64,000 bases of DNA from a virus (IMGVR_UViG_3300026116_000002:1-64000), one strand, 5' to 3'. Counted from the stretch's first letter, positions 1-7,143 are shown. Numbers and translations are program-made. Notes: a model not told the origin generated them from the letters alone.

Positions 1-146
1 TGTTCGACGCCGAGCCACTGTAGCCGCTGTTCGACGCCGAGCCACTGTAGCCGCTGTTCGACGCCGAGCCACTGTAGCCGCTGTTCGACGCCGAGCCACG
101 TGAGCCGCTGTTCGACGCCGAGCCACTGTAGCCGCTGTTCGACGCC
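1..146. repeat. 27-bp direct tandem repeat, five copies plus a partial
   Basis: Units start at 1, 28, 55, 82 and 109, with a partial unit at 136-146. The fourth unit differs by a few bases. The period of 27 equals nine codons and keeps the leftward reading frame open. The array may continue beyond the left edge. Confidence 0.95.
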
Positions 147-394
147 ACCTGCCCAAAGTTATGCGCTATGCGCCATTCCTCAGAAAGTCCTGAGAATACG
201 TCATAGCCTCGCGCTACGGCCCATTGCCAATACTCAAAATGATCGTCGTACGCCTTCTCCATCCCTTTTGGGTCTTTTAGTAGGCGCTTTGCGACTTCAA
301 GTCCGTCGCCGCAGGCGTCATCAGCACGGAGATTTTTAAGCGTTAGCTTTTTTAACGCAACCTCTTTTGTTGTTGTTTCGGCTGAGTTGTCCAT
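1..394 (-). CDS. Phage protein with C-terminal 9-residue repeats (partial)
   Basis: The gene starts at the ATG at 392-394 behind a good ribosome site (AAGGAGATCACC) and runs off the left edge. The first ~85 residues are a charged globular region (begins MDNSAETTTKEVALKKL). After GQVASNS the protein becomes a repeat of nine residues, consensus GYSGSASNS, one copy reading GSRGSASNS. Such nonapeptide arrays follow a similar N-terminal domain in many phage proteins of unknown function. The DNA repeat is almost identical between units, so copy number probably varies. It is the last leftward gene visible. No function is assigned. Confidence 0.75.
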   Translation of the reverse strand, partial: MDNSAETTTKEVALKKLTLKNLRADDACGDGLEVAKRLLKDPKGMEKAYDDHFEYWQWAVARGYDVFSGLSEEWRIAHNFGQVASNSGYSGSASNSGSRGSASNSGYSGSASNSGYSGSASNSGYSGSASN

Positions 395-414
395 GGTGAT
401 CTCCTTATGCTCCG

Positions 415-636
415 TCACTTCTGTGCCGCCTCATACGCGGCATACGCACTTACTATTTTCTCGAAATCGGCATCGGGGCAAGGGATTTTCCCCGTCTCGT
501 AGGCCGTCAGTGTGTTCATGTGCACGCCGACAATCTTATAGGCTTCCTCCTGCAACAGCGCATTACCGCGCTGATCCCTGATCCGGTGACGAAGCATTCG
601 TAAATACTCACCTCTGGTCACCTCTATCTTTGGCAT
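415..636 (-). CDS. Small XRE-like helix-turn-helix protein
   Basis: 73 residues, start MPKIEVTRGEYL, with a GGAACAC leader upstream. Residues ~8-65 look like a compact HTH of the XRE type: EEAYKIVGVHMNTLTAYETGKIPCP has the helix-turn-helix spacing and the ...YE.G...P ending that XRE domains use before helix 4. It probably binds DNA as a small transcription regulator. It lies just upstream of the repeat protein in the leftward operon. Family assignment rests on the motif only. Confidence 0.7.
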   Translation of the reverse strand: MPKIEVTRGEYLRMLRHRIRDQRGNALLQEEAYKIVGVHMNTLTAYETGKIPCPDADFEKIVSAYAAYEAAQK

Positions 637-882
637 GTGTTCCTCTCCGAGATTGACACCGGACGCAGCGCACTACCACAGCGCCCGGTGCTTTTCTGTC
701 CACCTGTCCATATCCTCGCTATGCGGTCACAATGATTGCCAGCCGCGTGGCTTTCGTGTACACTTCAGCGCTTCTGTCAAAGCTTGACGGGATAGTCCTC
801 ACCTCCCATGGGCTGTGATGGTCAACGCCTGTAGCATAGTCTCCTCCGATCTTCCGTGGAAGTGTATTTTGAGCGTAACCAA
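637..882. other. Gene-poor stretch with hairpin and possible tiny leftward ORF
   Basis: No convincing gene. A hairpin with arms CACCGG/CCGGTG lies near 656-690, followed by TTTT on the + strand. On the - strand one frame is open from about 916 down to a TAG at 719-721 and reads like protein (ends EVYTKATRLAIIVTA) but has no good start; GTG at 800-802 is the only candidate. In another frame a strong GGAGGAG site precedes a 12-codon ORF (MLQALTITAHGR). Either could be a leader peptide; I would not call them genes. Confidence 0.3.
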
Positions 883-955
883 TGGACCGTGCTGGAGTCG
901 AACCAACATCTCCCCGTTATAGTGTAGGGGGCTTTACCAATTAAGCTACCGGTCC
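883..955 (-). tRNA. tRNA-like gene with irregular anticodon arm
   Basis: On the - strand a cloverleaf can be drawn: acceptor GGACCG with CGGTCC, D stem GCTT/AAGC with GG in the loop, T arm GTTGG-TTCGACT-CCAGC, discriminator A. CCA is not encoded. The anticodon arm is wrong: CCCC and GGGG pair, but the next pairs are mismatched and there is no U at position 33 in the canonical register. That register would put CTA at 34-36 (amber), while a 9-11 nt loop is also possible. It may be degenerate. Amino-acid identity cannot be assigned. Confidence 0.6.
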
Positions 956-1033
956 AAGTCTGACATGGGGCTGATCTCCACCCTAGCCCCGCCCTCCTCT
1001 CTTAGTTCGCTGTACTGTGTTTGATGAATAGCC

Positions 1034-1873
1034 CTAAGCCCCGGTCGCCGCTGTGCAAGATGTGCACATTGCCATGCGCTTAAGTTTAGCCGGATCGCTC
1101 TCGCCCCATCCGTTCTTTACACCCCATCGACAACGAACCCCTGCAGCGGCGGCTTCCCGCTCGATACTGACGATTTCACTATCAACATCAGGAAAATGCT
1201 GTTCGATTAAATCGCGCTCGCCAGCCTTAGCAAAGCATCCACAAAGGCATTCGCCGCTCAATCCAAGTAAATCCTTGACCGGGTTACGTGGTAGGCGTTT
1301 TGCGGTCATATAATTGTGCACGTCTTCTTCGGTCCAGTGCGCTAACGGTGCACACCAAACGCGCACCCCCTCGTGCTGCATTTCCTGAACGTTGCCCATG
1401 CGCCTCACACTCTCCTCTTGACGGCAGCCCGATATGAGTAGTATGTGGTCATGCCTGCCAGTCTTCATCTCGCGTATCATTCGACGCAAAGGGCGCTCCT
1501 TGAGACGCTGATACATTTTGTAGTGCATAGGCGGTCCAGGGAAGCCATGCTCGACAACCATATCACGATAAACCTGACCGCATTCTTTAGCCGAGTAAAC
1601 GCGAAGGTTCCAACCGTGAGCTTCGCAGCGCTCCTTAACAAAGTAACGAGACTGAGGTATACCGATGCCCGTGTCGATAGTAACCACATCAGGCCGCACC
1701 CCGCCAAGTACCCCCGGACCATTGACCTTTGGGTGATAGTTAGAGACGTGAGTTGCGCAATAGCTGTCATGCCCACCTGAAAACAGTGACACGATCACTG
1801 TCGGCTTGTACTTATCAATAGCCCGGTCAATAATCCCGAAAGATTCCTCCACTAAGTCTTTAATGCTTCTCAT
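1034..1873 (-). CDS. PAPS reductase/DndC-like PP-loop enzyme
   Basis: 279 residues. SLFSGGHDS (about residues 29-37) is the PP-loop of N-type ATP pyrophosphatases, the fold of PAPS reductase, DndC and tRNA thiolation enzymes. Further conserved-looking elements are VVTIDTGIGIPQSR, LISGCRQEESVRR, WTEEDVHNYM and a C-terminal cysteine cluster ECLCGCFAKAGERD, with CTSC near the end, which could hold an Fe-S cluster. The ATG at 1871-1873 follows GAGGAGATCACC. It is the first gene behind a consensus promoter (1909-1937) with an operator on its -35. Substrate is unknown; phage members are proposed to act in nucleotide or sulfur modification. Confidence 0.8.
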   Translation of the reverse strand: MRSIKDLVEESFGIIDRAIDKYKPTVIVSLFSGGHDSYCATHVSNYHPKVNGPGVLGGVRPDVVTIDTGIGIPQSRYFVKERCEAHGWNLRVYSAKECGQVYRDMVVEHGFPGPPMHYKMYQRLKERPLRRMIREMKTGRHDHILLISGCRQEESVRRMGNVQEMQHEGVRVWCAPLAHWTEEDVHNYMTAKRLPRNPVKDLLGLSGECLCGCFAKAGERDLIEQHFPDVDSEIVSIEREAAAAGVRCRWGVKNGWGESDPAKLKRMAMCTSCTAATGA

Positions 1874-1908
1874 GGTGATCTCCTCGCCCTCGCCGTGTTT
1901 GATGTCTT

Positions 1909-1937
1909 ATTATAGCACGCAGACTATTGATTGTCAA
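1909..1937 (-). promoter_or_regulatory. Leftward sigma70 promoter
   Basis: On the - strand TTGACA (1932-1937) and TATAAT (1909-1914) are both perfect and separated by 17 bp. It drives the PAPS reductase-like gene and probably the genes to its left. Confidence 0.85.
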
Positions 1938-1940
1938 TAG
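1924..1940. promoter_or_regulatory. Palindromic operator over the -35 box
   Basis: CTATTGATTGTCAATAG has perfect 7-bp half sites CTATTGA/TCAATAG around a 3-bp spacer. It covers the -35 hexamer of the 1909-1937 promoter and recurs at 12587-12603 (one mismatch) and 12658-12676 (5-bp spacer). This fits a repressor binding site; the repressor is not identified. Confidence 0.65.
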
Positions 1941-1977
1941 ATTTTAGGCAAAAACATTGGCTATTTTGCCGGTGGTA

Positions 1978-2289
1978 CTACAGGCTGCAAACGCGACACA
2001 TTATGCCTCGCTCCCTTGTGTCTTTAGGCACATATCCATTTTCAAACTTCACCCGAAGCTCGGCCAGCGCTGCCGGTTGACTATCGCGCCCTGGACTCCT
2101 GTAAGTGTGCCCACGCTCGATTTCCTCTGCCTCTGCATCCATATACATACGCCAGTACTCAATCATCTCAGGGAGTTCATCACCAGTTGGTGTGCATATG
2201 AACTCGTAGTCACGCGGCTCGTTTTGGACCAACCATAGCGCCATCGCCGTTGAGTCCTTGCCGCCCGAAAGCGCAACGATATGTTTCAT
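1978..2289 (-). CDS. Internally deleted PP-loop (PAPS reductase-like) protein
   Basis: 103 residues. The N terminus MKHIVALSGGKDSTAMALWL is a typical PP-loop start, followed by CTPTGDELPEM. The C terminus GHTYRSPGRDSQPAALAEL ... MCRVCSL is what I recall as the C-terminal end of ~200-250 residue phage PAPS-reductase-like proteins. The middle, normally with the CxxC/arginine region and the CAFC-type metal site, is absent: IEYWRM runs straight into YMDAEAEEIERGHTY. An in-frame internal deletion of roughly 100 residues is the simplest reading. It may be inactive or a regulatory remnant. Its stop is adjacent to the upstream gene start. Confidence 0.7.
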   Translation of the reverse strand: MKHIVALSGGKDSTAMALWLVQNEPRDYEFICTPTGDELPEMIEYWRMYMDAEAEEIERGHTYRSPGRDSQPAALAELRVKFENGYVPKDTRERGIMCRVCSL

Positions 2290-2547
2290 TTATTCAAACC
2301 TCACTGCTTCCGCCTCTTCCATAGCCACCTCCAGGCGCTCATATTCCGCGCGGCTCTCAATCTGCTCCTCAGATCGTACGAGCACCCCGTCCTCGTAGCA
2401 CAACAGATTACCGTACTCGCCGCATATCGGACACTGAGGGCAAATGCAATCGTCCACGCTCTTGCCGCACACATCGCACGGCCCATCATAGCCCGCAATC
2501 TCCGGTTCGTTGCCGGTGACGCCGGGAGGATAATTTGACAAGTTCAT
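2290..2547 (-). CDS. Widespread small phage zinc-binding protein
   Basis: 85 residues starting MNLSNYPPGVTGNEPEIAG, a beginning shared by many phage proteins of unknown function. CDVCGKSVDDCICPQCPICG gives six cysteines in CxxC-type pairs, a likely zinc knuckle; the C terminus is an acidic helix (EEAEAVRFE). It abuts the truncated PP-loop gene directly, so the two are probably translationally coupled. Function unknown. Confidence 0.75.
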   Translation of the reverse strand: MNLSNYPPGVTGNEPEIAGYDGPCDVCGKSVDDCICPQCPICGEYGNLLCYEDGVLVRSEEQIESRAEYERLEVAMEEAEAVRFE

Positions 2548-2551
2548 TGAT

Positions 2552-2773
2552 CTACTCCTCTCCGTATAACGACGCGTGCCACTTCAGGCAAGCCCCAAAA
2601 CCGAAACTACTGCGGTCAAGCAACGTCATTCCAAAGCCCTCGACCGTATACCTGTAAGCGATGCTCTCTAGAAGCACCGTGACCGCCGCAAGGTCTTCGC
2701 GGCTGTCGACGTACAGGTGACGCTCCTCGTGCATCGGGCCGGTTAGCCATCTAACTTTGAACAGTTCCATCAT
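2552..2773 (-). CDS. Hypothetical protein
   Basis: 73 residues, MMELFKVRWLTGPMHEERHL... No family recognised. It overlaps the upstream 176-residue gene by 22 bases and lies 4 bases before the zinc-binding protein, as expected in a tightly packed leftward operon. Compact, mixed alpha/beta composition, no membrane segment. Confidence 0.6.
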   Translation of the reverse strand: MMELFKVRWLTGPMHEERHLYVDSREDLAAVTVLLESIAYRYTVEGFGMTLLDRSSFGFGACLKWHASLYGEE

Positions 2774-3281
2774 TGGCCTCCCACCCCGGCGTCACCGCGT
2801 ACACCCCGCGCTTAGACCACGTCAGGTTCCCGCGATCAATCAAGATCGCAGTTAACTGCCTGACCGTCACAGTAGTGAACGGGTAAATGAACTCATCGGG
2901 GCGCTCCTCTTTAAGCTGCTGCACCTTGCTCGCAAGCCACTTCGTAGAGACGAAGCCGTAGTACCCAGTGTTAAGCTCCGACAGAAACGTTTCATCGTTG
3001 GCGACAGCCCAAGCGAGCGAACTCTTCTCCCTTGCCGGGTTGCCGACGTAGCGCAGGATGTTGCCGCCGTACTCCCGGCGCTCCCTCGTCTTCACCTCGA
3101 CCGGGATATCCCACGGCGCGACGACCTCTTCGTCCCACTCGAAATGTGCCTGATACTCCTTGTTAATCAGGTACGCGACCACCTGGTTGACGCGCACTCC
3201 CTTGAACCGCGCGACCTCTTGCAGTCGGTGCAGCACGTCATCGGGCACGCTCCACCGGACGCAGCGTTTTGTGTTACTCAT
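2751..3281 (-). CDS. Protein with N-terminal ribbon-helix-helix-like segment
   Basis: 176 residues. RCVRWSVPDDVLHRLQEVARFKGVRVNQVVAYLINKEYQ (residues ~6-45) has the beta-strand, helix, helix pattern of ribbon-helix-helix DNA-binding proteins. The C-terminal part (VTVRQLTAILIDRGNLTWSKRGVYAVTPGW) resembles a winged-helix-like fold. The ATG overlaps the stop of the TOPRIM gene at 3281. DNA binding is inferred; no target known. Confidence 0.6.
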   Translation of the reverse strand: MSNTKRCVRWSVPDDVLHRLQEVARFKGVRVNQVVAYLINKEYQAHFEWDEEVVAPWDIPVEVKTRERREYGGNILRYVGNPAREKSSLAWAVANDETFLSELNTGYYGFVSTKWLASKVQQLKEERPDEFIYPFTTVTVRQLTAILIDRGNLTWSKRGVYAVTPGWEANDGTVQS

Positions 3282-4291
3282 CAGTACCCCTCTTCATCCT
3301 GCTCAAGCTTTGCAGCAACATTCTTGATCTTCTCTCGCGCCTCATCCTGCCGTGTTAGCGCTTCGTCATACAAGTTATCGTCCCTGTACTGCTCCACTAG
3401 CTTTTCAACTAAGCCCGCAAGCACTGACGGCTCAAGGGCGTCAAGTTCCCACGACTCATTGCCGAACTTGCGAATGTAGCTTTCGGCTCGGCTATCAGTA
3501 ATCTTTGCTGGGTTAGGCGGCGGATTGTACTCGTCGATCTGGTCCATGTTGAGCGCGGCACGCTCCACTTTAAACTCAAGCCCATCGTACGCGTCGTTAA
3601 GATAGCGCGTGAAATACCGAGCGTTCAACGTCTCCTTAGCTTTGCGGTAGAACTCCGGGTCTTCATCTTCGTCTTTGGTCGGTGCCCAAAATCGGTAACC
3701 GGCAAAGATTTTCAGCCGGTCTTCAACGTCGCGGCTCATGTCAATACCGCTTGGGTCGTGGTCTCCAAGGTAAATCACGCAGATATTGCGGCCAGTGTCG
3801 AGCTTCGACTTCATCCGCTTCCCGGCTTCGTGCATGGCCGAGCTTGATGAGTAACCCTTGTTCGCCGTAAACGGGATGTCGAGCCTGCGACACACAGGCT
3901 CAAGCACCCCCTCAAGAGCCTGCTTTTCGACCATAACTTCAATGTGCCACGGTTGATCTTGCCAAGTGTCGAAGCGGAACTGATTGGCGCAAGCGTCGAC
4001 GATACTTGCGGGACTATCCCAATGGCTATTCTGCACGCATTCTCGCCCGCGATCCACGATCATCGACCAATCAACTAAGCCAGCCAGCCGCGCGTCCGAT
4101 AAGATTGAGCCTATACGCTTGTAGGATTTCTCTTCGTTCGTGATGATGTTACGACTAACAAGCTGATAGTAAAGCTGTCTCAGGGACAGGTCATATCCTT
4201 GGGACTGATAATTGCGCAAGATGCGGTTCATCGTCGTAACAAGCTCGCGCGACTCGCTCGACAATTGCGTTGGCTCAAAAAACTCTCTCAA
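3281..4291 (-). CDS. TOPRIM-domain protein related to topoisomerase VI A/Spo11
   Basis: 336 residues with a TTG start at 4289-4291 behind AGAGGAGTAACCAG. The N-terminal half (LSLRQLYYQLVSRNII, YKRIGSILSDARLAGLVDWSMI) resembles the winged-helix region of Topo VI A-like proteins. The TOPRIM motif follows: VEKQALEGVL with the conserved glutamate near residue ~120, then YLGDHDPSGIDMSRDV with the DxD metal site. Such stand-alone proteins occur in phages and plasmids; they may cut or nick DNA, but activity is unproven. No catalytic tyrosine is certain. Confidence 0.7.
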   Translation of the reverse strand: MREFFEPTQLSSESRELVTTMNRILRNYQSQGYDLSLRQLYYQLVSRNIITNEEKSYKRIGSILSDARLAGLVDWSMIVDRGRECVQNSHWDSPASIVDACANQFRFDTWQDQPWHIEVMVEKQALEGVLEPVCRRLDIPFTANKGYSSSSAMHEAGKRMKSKLDTGRNICVIYLGDHDPSGIDMSRDVEDRLKIFAGYRFWAPTKDEDEDPEFYRKAKETLNARYFTRYLNDAYDGLEFKVERAALNMDQIDEYNPPPNPAKITDSRAESYIRKFGNESWELDALEPSVLAGLVEKLVEQYRDDNLYDEALTRQDEAREKIKNVAAKLEQDEEGY

Positions 4292-4295
4292 CTGG

Positions 4296-4949
4296 TTACT
4301 CCTCTTCCCCTTCTATCTGCAATACCTGTCGGTCAGCGATCCCGCGCAGGTTCCTCAAAGTCTCCAGGCCGGTGGCATTCACGGCCTGCGTGATAAACCC
4401 ATCCACCGCCGCTTTAGCCTCACGCTCCAGCCGGTCCATAGCCTCCTTGTACTGCGTCTCGATAAACGGCAAATGCCCGCTAATCTGCCGCCGCGCCATC
4501 TCCACCGCTTTTGTAAGGCTCGTCTTTGCCTTGCCGCTCATAGGCGTTGCGTTGATCTCGTCAACCACAGCATCGAGGTAGCTCATCGCCGCCACGCACT
4601 GCTGCTCAAGCTCCTTGTTGATCTTGTCGCGCTCGTTAGCTGGCGGGGCTTCGTACTTCAGGTATCCGTGCTCGGGATGCTGCCGCACGGTGCACGGCAC
4701 GCCGCTGCCGACGTTCATCGTAGTCAGCAGTTCCGCAAACTGCATGTCGCTCAAGACCACCTCAATGAGAGGTTTGGCTTTGCCGTGGTACCATTGCTGG
4801 TTTAAGTCGCGGGCCACCTCGCATGGCGTAATTCTGAGAGATACCACCGTCTGATGCTGTAGGTCCGATCCGAACAGGTGGTGCCCGCCCGACTGCCGAT
4901 GAAATGATACCAACGCCCATCTTGGGTCTTCGGTAAACTCTTTGTTCAT
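4296..4949 (-). CDS. Conserved phage protein, coiled-coil C-terminal half
   Basis: 217 residues. The first ~90 residues (SFHRQSGGHHLFGSDLQHQ ... VVLSDMQFAELLTTMNVGSGVPC) match a family I recognise from many phages and prophages, with the FAELLTTMN...GVPCT signature. The remaining ~120 residues are highly helical and charged and probably form a coiled coil. Start ATG follows GGAGATCGC. Function unknown. Confidence 0.75.
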   Translation of the reverse strand: MNKEFTEDPRWALVSFHRQSGGHHLFGSDLQHQTVVSLRITPCEVARDLNQQWYHGKAKPLIEVVLSDMQFAELLTTMNVGSGVPCTVRQHPEHGYLKYEAPPANERDKINKELEQQCVAAMSYLDAVVDEINATPMSGKAKTSLTKAVEMARRQISGHLPFIETQYKEAMDRLEREAKAAVDGFITQAVNATGLETLRNLRGIADRQVLQIEGEEE

Positions 4950-4957
4950 GCGATCTC

Positions 4958-5335
4958 CTAGTGTAAGTCATCCGGGGGCACTCCGAACAAGTCCGCGATC
5001 GGTTCCCGCATGGCGTTCTTCAGGCTCTCGATTTTTGCCTCAAGTGTACTGATACGCGCCACCTCTTCACGAAGGGATGGGTCGGACGCCATAGCATGCG
5101 CGGCTTCGTATGAAGCATCGTCGACATACGGAAGTTCGCTGTAGCCACTGAGACTGTAGCCGGTGAGTTGAGCATACTGCTGCCAGTCCTCCACGCTAAA
5201 ACCCATGGTAATCATCTCGTTCATGTCGACGCCATGCTTTTTGGCTACTTCGCGTAAGTAGTTCACGATCGCATTTTCCTTAAAGCGCAAGACGCCCCTG
5301 TCGTCTAACGCCAATGGTTGTATCGGATTTCTCAT
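4958..5335 (-). CDS. Conserved phage protein (NPIQPL family)
   Basis: 125 residues. It starts MRNPIQPLALDDRGVLRFKE, then QQYAQLTGYSLSGYSELPYV and a helical C terminus ending EPIADLFGVPPDDLH; all three blocks recur in phage proteins of unknown function. The start is preceded by AAGGAGATCAT. Encoded in the leftward operon. Confidence 0.75.
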   Translation of the reverse strand: MRNPIQPLALDDRGVLRFKENAIVNYLREVAKKHGVDMNEMITMGFSVEDWQQYAQLTGYSLSGYSELPYVDDASYEAAHAMASDPSLREEVARISTLEAKIESLKNAMREPIADLFGVPPDDLH

Positions 5336-5478
5336 ATGATCTCCTTAGTGTTCAACTGCTCAATTGTGCCTCGCTTGTTTTTCACCCACTCGCGAACGAA
5401 CTCAATCGACTTCCCTGCTCCTCTATGCCGAATACGGCGTAACTCAGGACTATGCGGTACATCATGGCTTCGCCTCAC
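5332..5478 (-). CDS. Possible 48-residue protein with GTG start
   Basis: Between two clear genes one leftward frame is open and protein-like: HSPELRRIRHRGAGKSIEF followed by VREWVKNKRGTIEQLNT. The only in-frame start is GTG at 5476-5478, without a good ribosome site, and the stop overlaps the next start (ATATGA). It would overlap the upstream gene by 17 bases. Alternatively it is a remnant. Confidence 0.4.
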   Translation of the reverse strand: MRRSHDVPHSPELRRIRHRGAGKSIEFVREWVKNKRGTIEQLNTKEII

Positions 5479-5974
5479 ACGCGGCTATGTACGCCTGTGT
5501 GATCGCCTCGGCTGCGGTGTCGCAGAACTCCCCGAAATTGCCGATCACCTCACCGCTCGGATAGTGCGTTAGCATCACCCAAGACGGCTTTCCTTGTGAC
5601 GATAACCTGAGATTTTGATATACCGACAACCCGCCGTCAAGGTTATGGATATTCGGCCATAACAGCTTCATCGCCTCGCCAATGTCGCCTGCGTAGTCCG
5701 GGGCCGGTTCGCGGTAGGCTCGGACGTGTTCCTCGATATCGACTTGCCATGCTGAATCAAAACGAGCACACCAAGCAGAATGCCCGCGAGAATTTGTAGA
5801 CAATGCGTACTCGTGTGGGTATTTGCCTGCTGGCGACTCGTTTACCTTGCAAAACTCATAGCAGGCAGCAATTATTCGGCCGATGCGCTCCTTCCCATCT
5901 GCATCGAAGCACACGCCGTCGTCTCCGGTCAGGTAGAAATGCGCTTTTATATTAAGTTCAGTATGTGTTTCCAA
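5462..5974 (-). CDS. Phage protein with ABA-sandwich-like C terminus
   Basis: 170 residues. The C-terminal third (LRLSSQGKPSWVMLTHYP ... FCDTAAEAITQAYIAACEAK) resembles the phage ABA-sandwich (DUF2591-like) pattern: a beta hairpin, then TxxEAIxxAxLxA helix. The N-terminal ~100 residues are not recognised. It overlaps the upstream small gene by 17 bases. Function unknown. Confidence 0.6.
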   Translation of the reverse strand: METHTELNIKAHFYLTGDDGVCFDADGKERIGRIIAACYEFCKVNESPAGKYPHEYALSTNSRGHSAWCARFDSAWQVDIEEHVRAYREPAPDYAGDIGEAMKLLWPNIHNLDGGLSVYQNLRLSSQGKPSWVMLTHYPSGEVIGNFGEFCDTAAEAITQAYIAACEAKP

Positions 5975-6161
5975 GTTCTTTTCTCCGATATACTTTGTAC
6001 ATTCCTTGATGACACGCCGAACATTGATGCAATTTCTGCATCGCCTTCTCGATCTGCGCGAGTGTCGATTTCGTGACCATCTCGCCGTCGATGACGGCCT
6101 GGAACTTCCCGCTCGCGGCGAGTGTGATGTCGATGTCTTTAATTGTCTTTACGAGTGTCAT
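5958..6161 (-). CDS. Hypothetical small protein
   Basis: 67 residues from ATG 6159-6161, chosen because CAAGGAGACACC precedes it; an upstream ATG in the same frame has no ribosome site. MTLVKTIKDIDITLAASGKF then a helical segment STLAQIEKAMQKLHQ and a CSACHQ cysteine pair near the C terminus. No family recognised. Confidence 0.55.
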   Translation of the reverse strand: MTLVKTIKDIDITLAASGKFQAVIDGEMVTKSTLAQIEKAMQKLHQCSACHQGMYKVYRRKELGNTY

Positions 6162-6175
6162 GGTGTCTCCTTGTG

Positions 6176-6439
6176 TTATACGAACATGCCGCGCGCCCAA
6201 TGCTTCGGCAAGTTGCTGTCGATCCAATGAATCGCGGATAGCTTCAACCCCATCCACATGCCGACAAATAATATGTCGCCAGTCCCGTCAGGCCCATAGC
6301 CTTCCATGTTGTCGTCAGCGCGGCTGCGCATAGCAGCTCCCGTGTTCGACTCTAAATACTGAGCTATCACTTCTTGAGCCTGATGCTCGTCCAGTCCGTG
6401 CGCCTCAAGCTCTTGCTTTGCGCGGTCTCGAAATGTCAT
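6176..6439 (-). CDS. Conserved small phage protein
   Basis: 87 residues from ATG 6437-6439, preceded at the right distance by GGAGG; an ATG five codons earlier lies on that site and is less likely. The pattern MTFRDRAKQELEAHGL ... EVIAQYLES ... AIHWIDSNLPKHWARGMF is shared by phage proteins of unknown function. Leftward operon member. Confidence 0.7.
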   Translation of the reverse strand: MTFRDRAKQELEAHGLDEHQAQEVIAQYLESNTGAAMRSRADDNMEGYGPDGTGDILFVGMWMGLKLSAIHWIDSNLPKHWARGMFV

Positions 6440-6662
6440 GTCGGTGGCCTCCATTCATCATTCAGTTTATTGCAAACCATCTGCCCTCGGCAATTTTGCG
6501 TCAGGCACTTGTAGTCGCTACCTTGCCGTGGTGGTACTTGCGCCAGCGTATCCTGTCCGTCGCCTCGATCGTTCCTTCGGCCCCGCACACTTCGCATGTA
6601 GCGGTTATGCCGATGTACCACTTATCCGGCAACTGCGGCTCTCCGGGCTTTGTGAGGATCAA
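6436..6662 (-). pseudogene. Zinc-ribbon protein broken by a frameshift
   Basis: One frame reads well from a TTG at 6660-6662 (ILTKPGEPQLPDKWYIGITA, then CEVCGAEG) until a TGA at 6501-6503. From about 6518-6530 the -1 frame continues as protein with YKCLTQNCRGQMVCNKL and stops at 6436-6438. Together they give CxxC...CxxxxC spacing of a zinc ribbon, so I read a single gene with a frameshift at CACGGCAAGG. It could be a mutation, a sequencing error, or programmed slippage; no classical slippery heptamer is present. Confidence 0.5.
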
Positions 6663-6676
6663 GTGAGCCTTCTTCG

Positions 6677-6916
6677 TTAAGTCATCTTTGTCAGATCAGG
6701 CCATACTCCTGACAACAGGTACTCGGCAGGCTCCTCCGCAAGGCGCTCCACCACGCGAACCTCGACAGCCTTGGGGTTTGCGTCAAGAAACGCTACAGCG
6801 GCCCTCAGCGCCGTTGCACGAGGCGGTAAGTCGCTTTCGTCAGTAATGTACATAGTGCAGGTAAACGCGTTGCCGATCTTTTGATACAGATCGTAGCCGT
6901 GAGGTCTTCGTGCCAT
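6677..6916 (-). CDS. Hypothetical small protein
   Basis: 79 residues from ATG 6914-6916 (MARRPHGYDLYQKIG), preceded by GAGGATAAC; longer upstream starts would read arginine-rich shadow sequence of the neighbour and are rejected. Contains LRAAVAFLDANPKAVEVRVVERL, a helix-strand pattern. No family recognised. Confidence 0.6.
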   Translation of the reverse strand: MARRPHGYDLYQKIGNAFTCTMYITDESDLPPRATALRAAVAFLDANPKAVEVRVVERLAEEPAEYLLSGVWPDLTKMT

Positions 6917-6918
6917 TG

Positions 6919-7143
6919 TTATCCTCGCTTGCATTCGACGGTATAGGTGTCGGTTCCGTACTCGGCCCCGCCTCGCGCCGGGAACACGGCGACGGCTTTC
7001 ACTCGCACCGCGCCGGTTTCGCCTGCGCGGTATTCGGCGTCGGCTTCCTCTTCGGCAAGAAGCATGACGCCCTCGATATCGTCGACCTCGCGAATACCAA
7101 TCAATCCCAGACGACTCGATGTCACCCTGCAACCTACTGCCAT
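6919..7143 (-). CDS. Hypothetical small protein
   Basis: 74 residues, MAVGCRVTSSRLGLIGIREV..., beta-rich and acidic. Preceded by AAAAAGGAGATCAAACC. It is the first gene left of the 7144-7897 control region and so probably the first gene of the transcript from the promoter at 7410-7438. Confidence 0.6.
   Translation of the reverse strand: MAVGCRVTSSRLGLIGIREVDDIEGVMLLAEEEADAEYRAGETGAVRVKAVAVFPARGGAEYGTDTYTVECKRG

Noticed and set aside
1-146. Tandem repeats as a CRISPR array
   Set aside because: The 27-bp units abut without variable spacers and keep a reading frame open; they are coding repeats.
883-955. Stop-codon reassignment because of the CTA-like anticodon
   Set aside because: Genes across the window end with TAG in normal positions with a downstream start close by (e.g. 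28673, 60244), and no large gene needs TAG read as sense.
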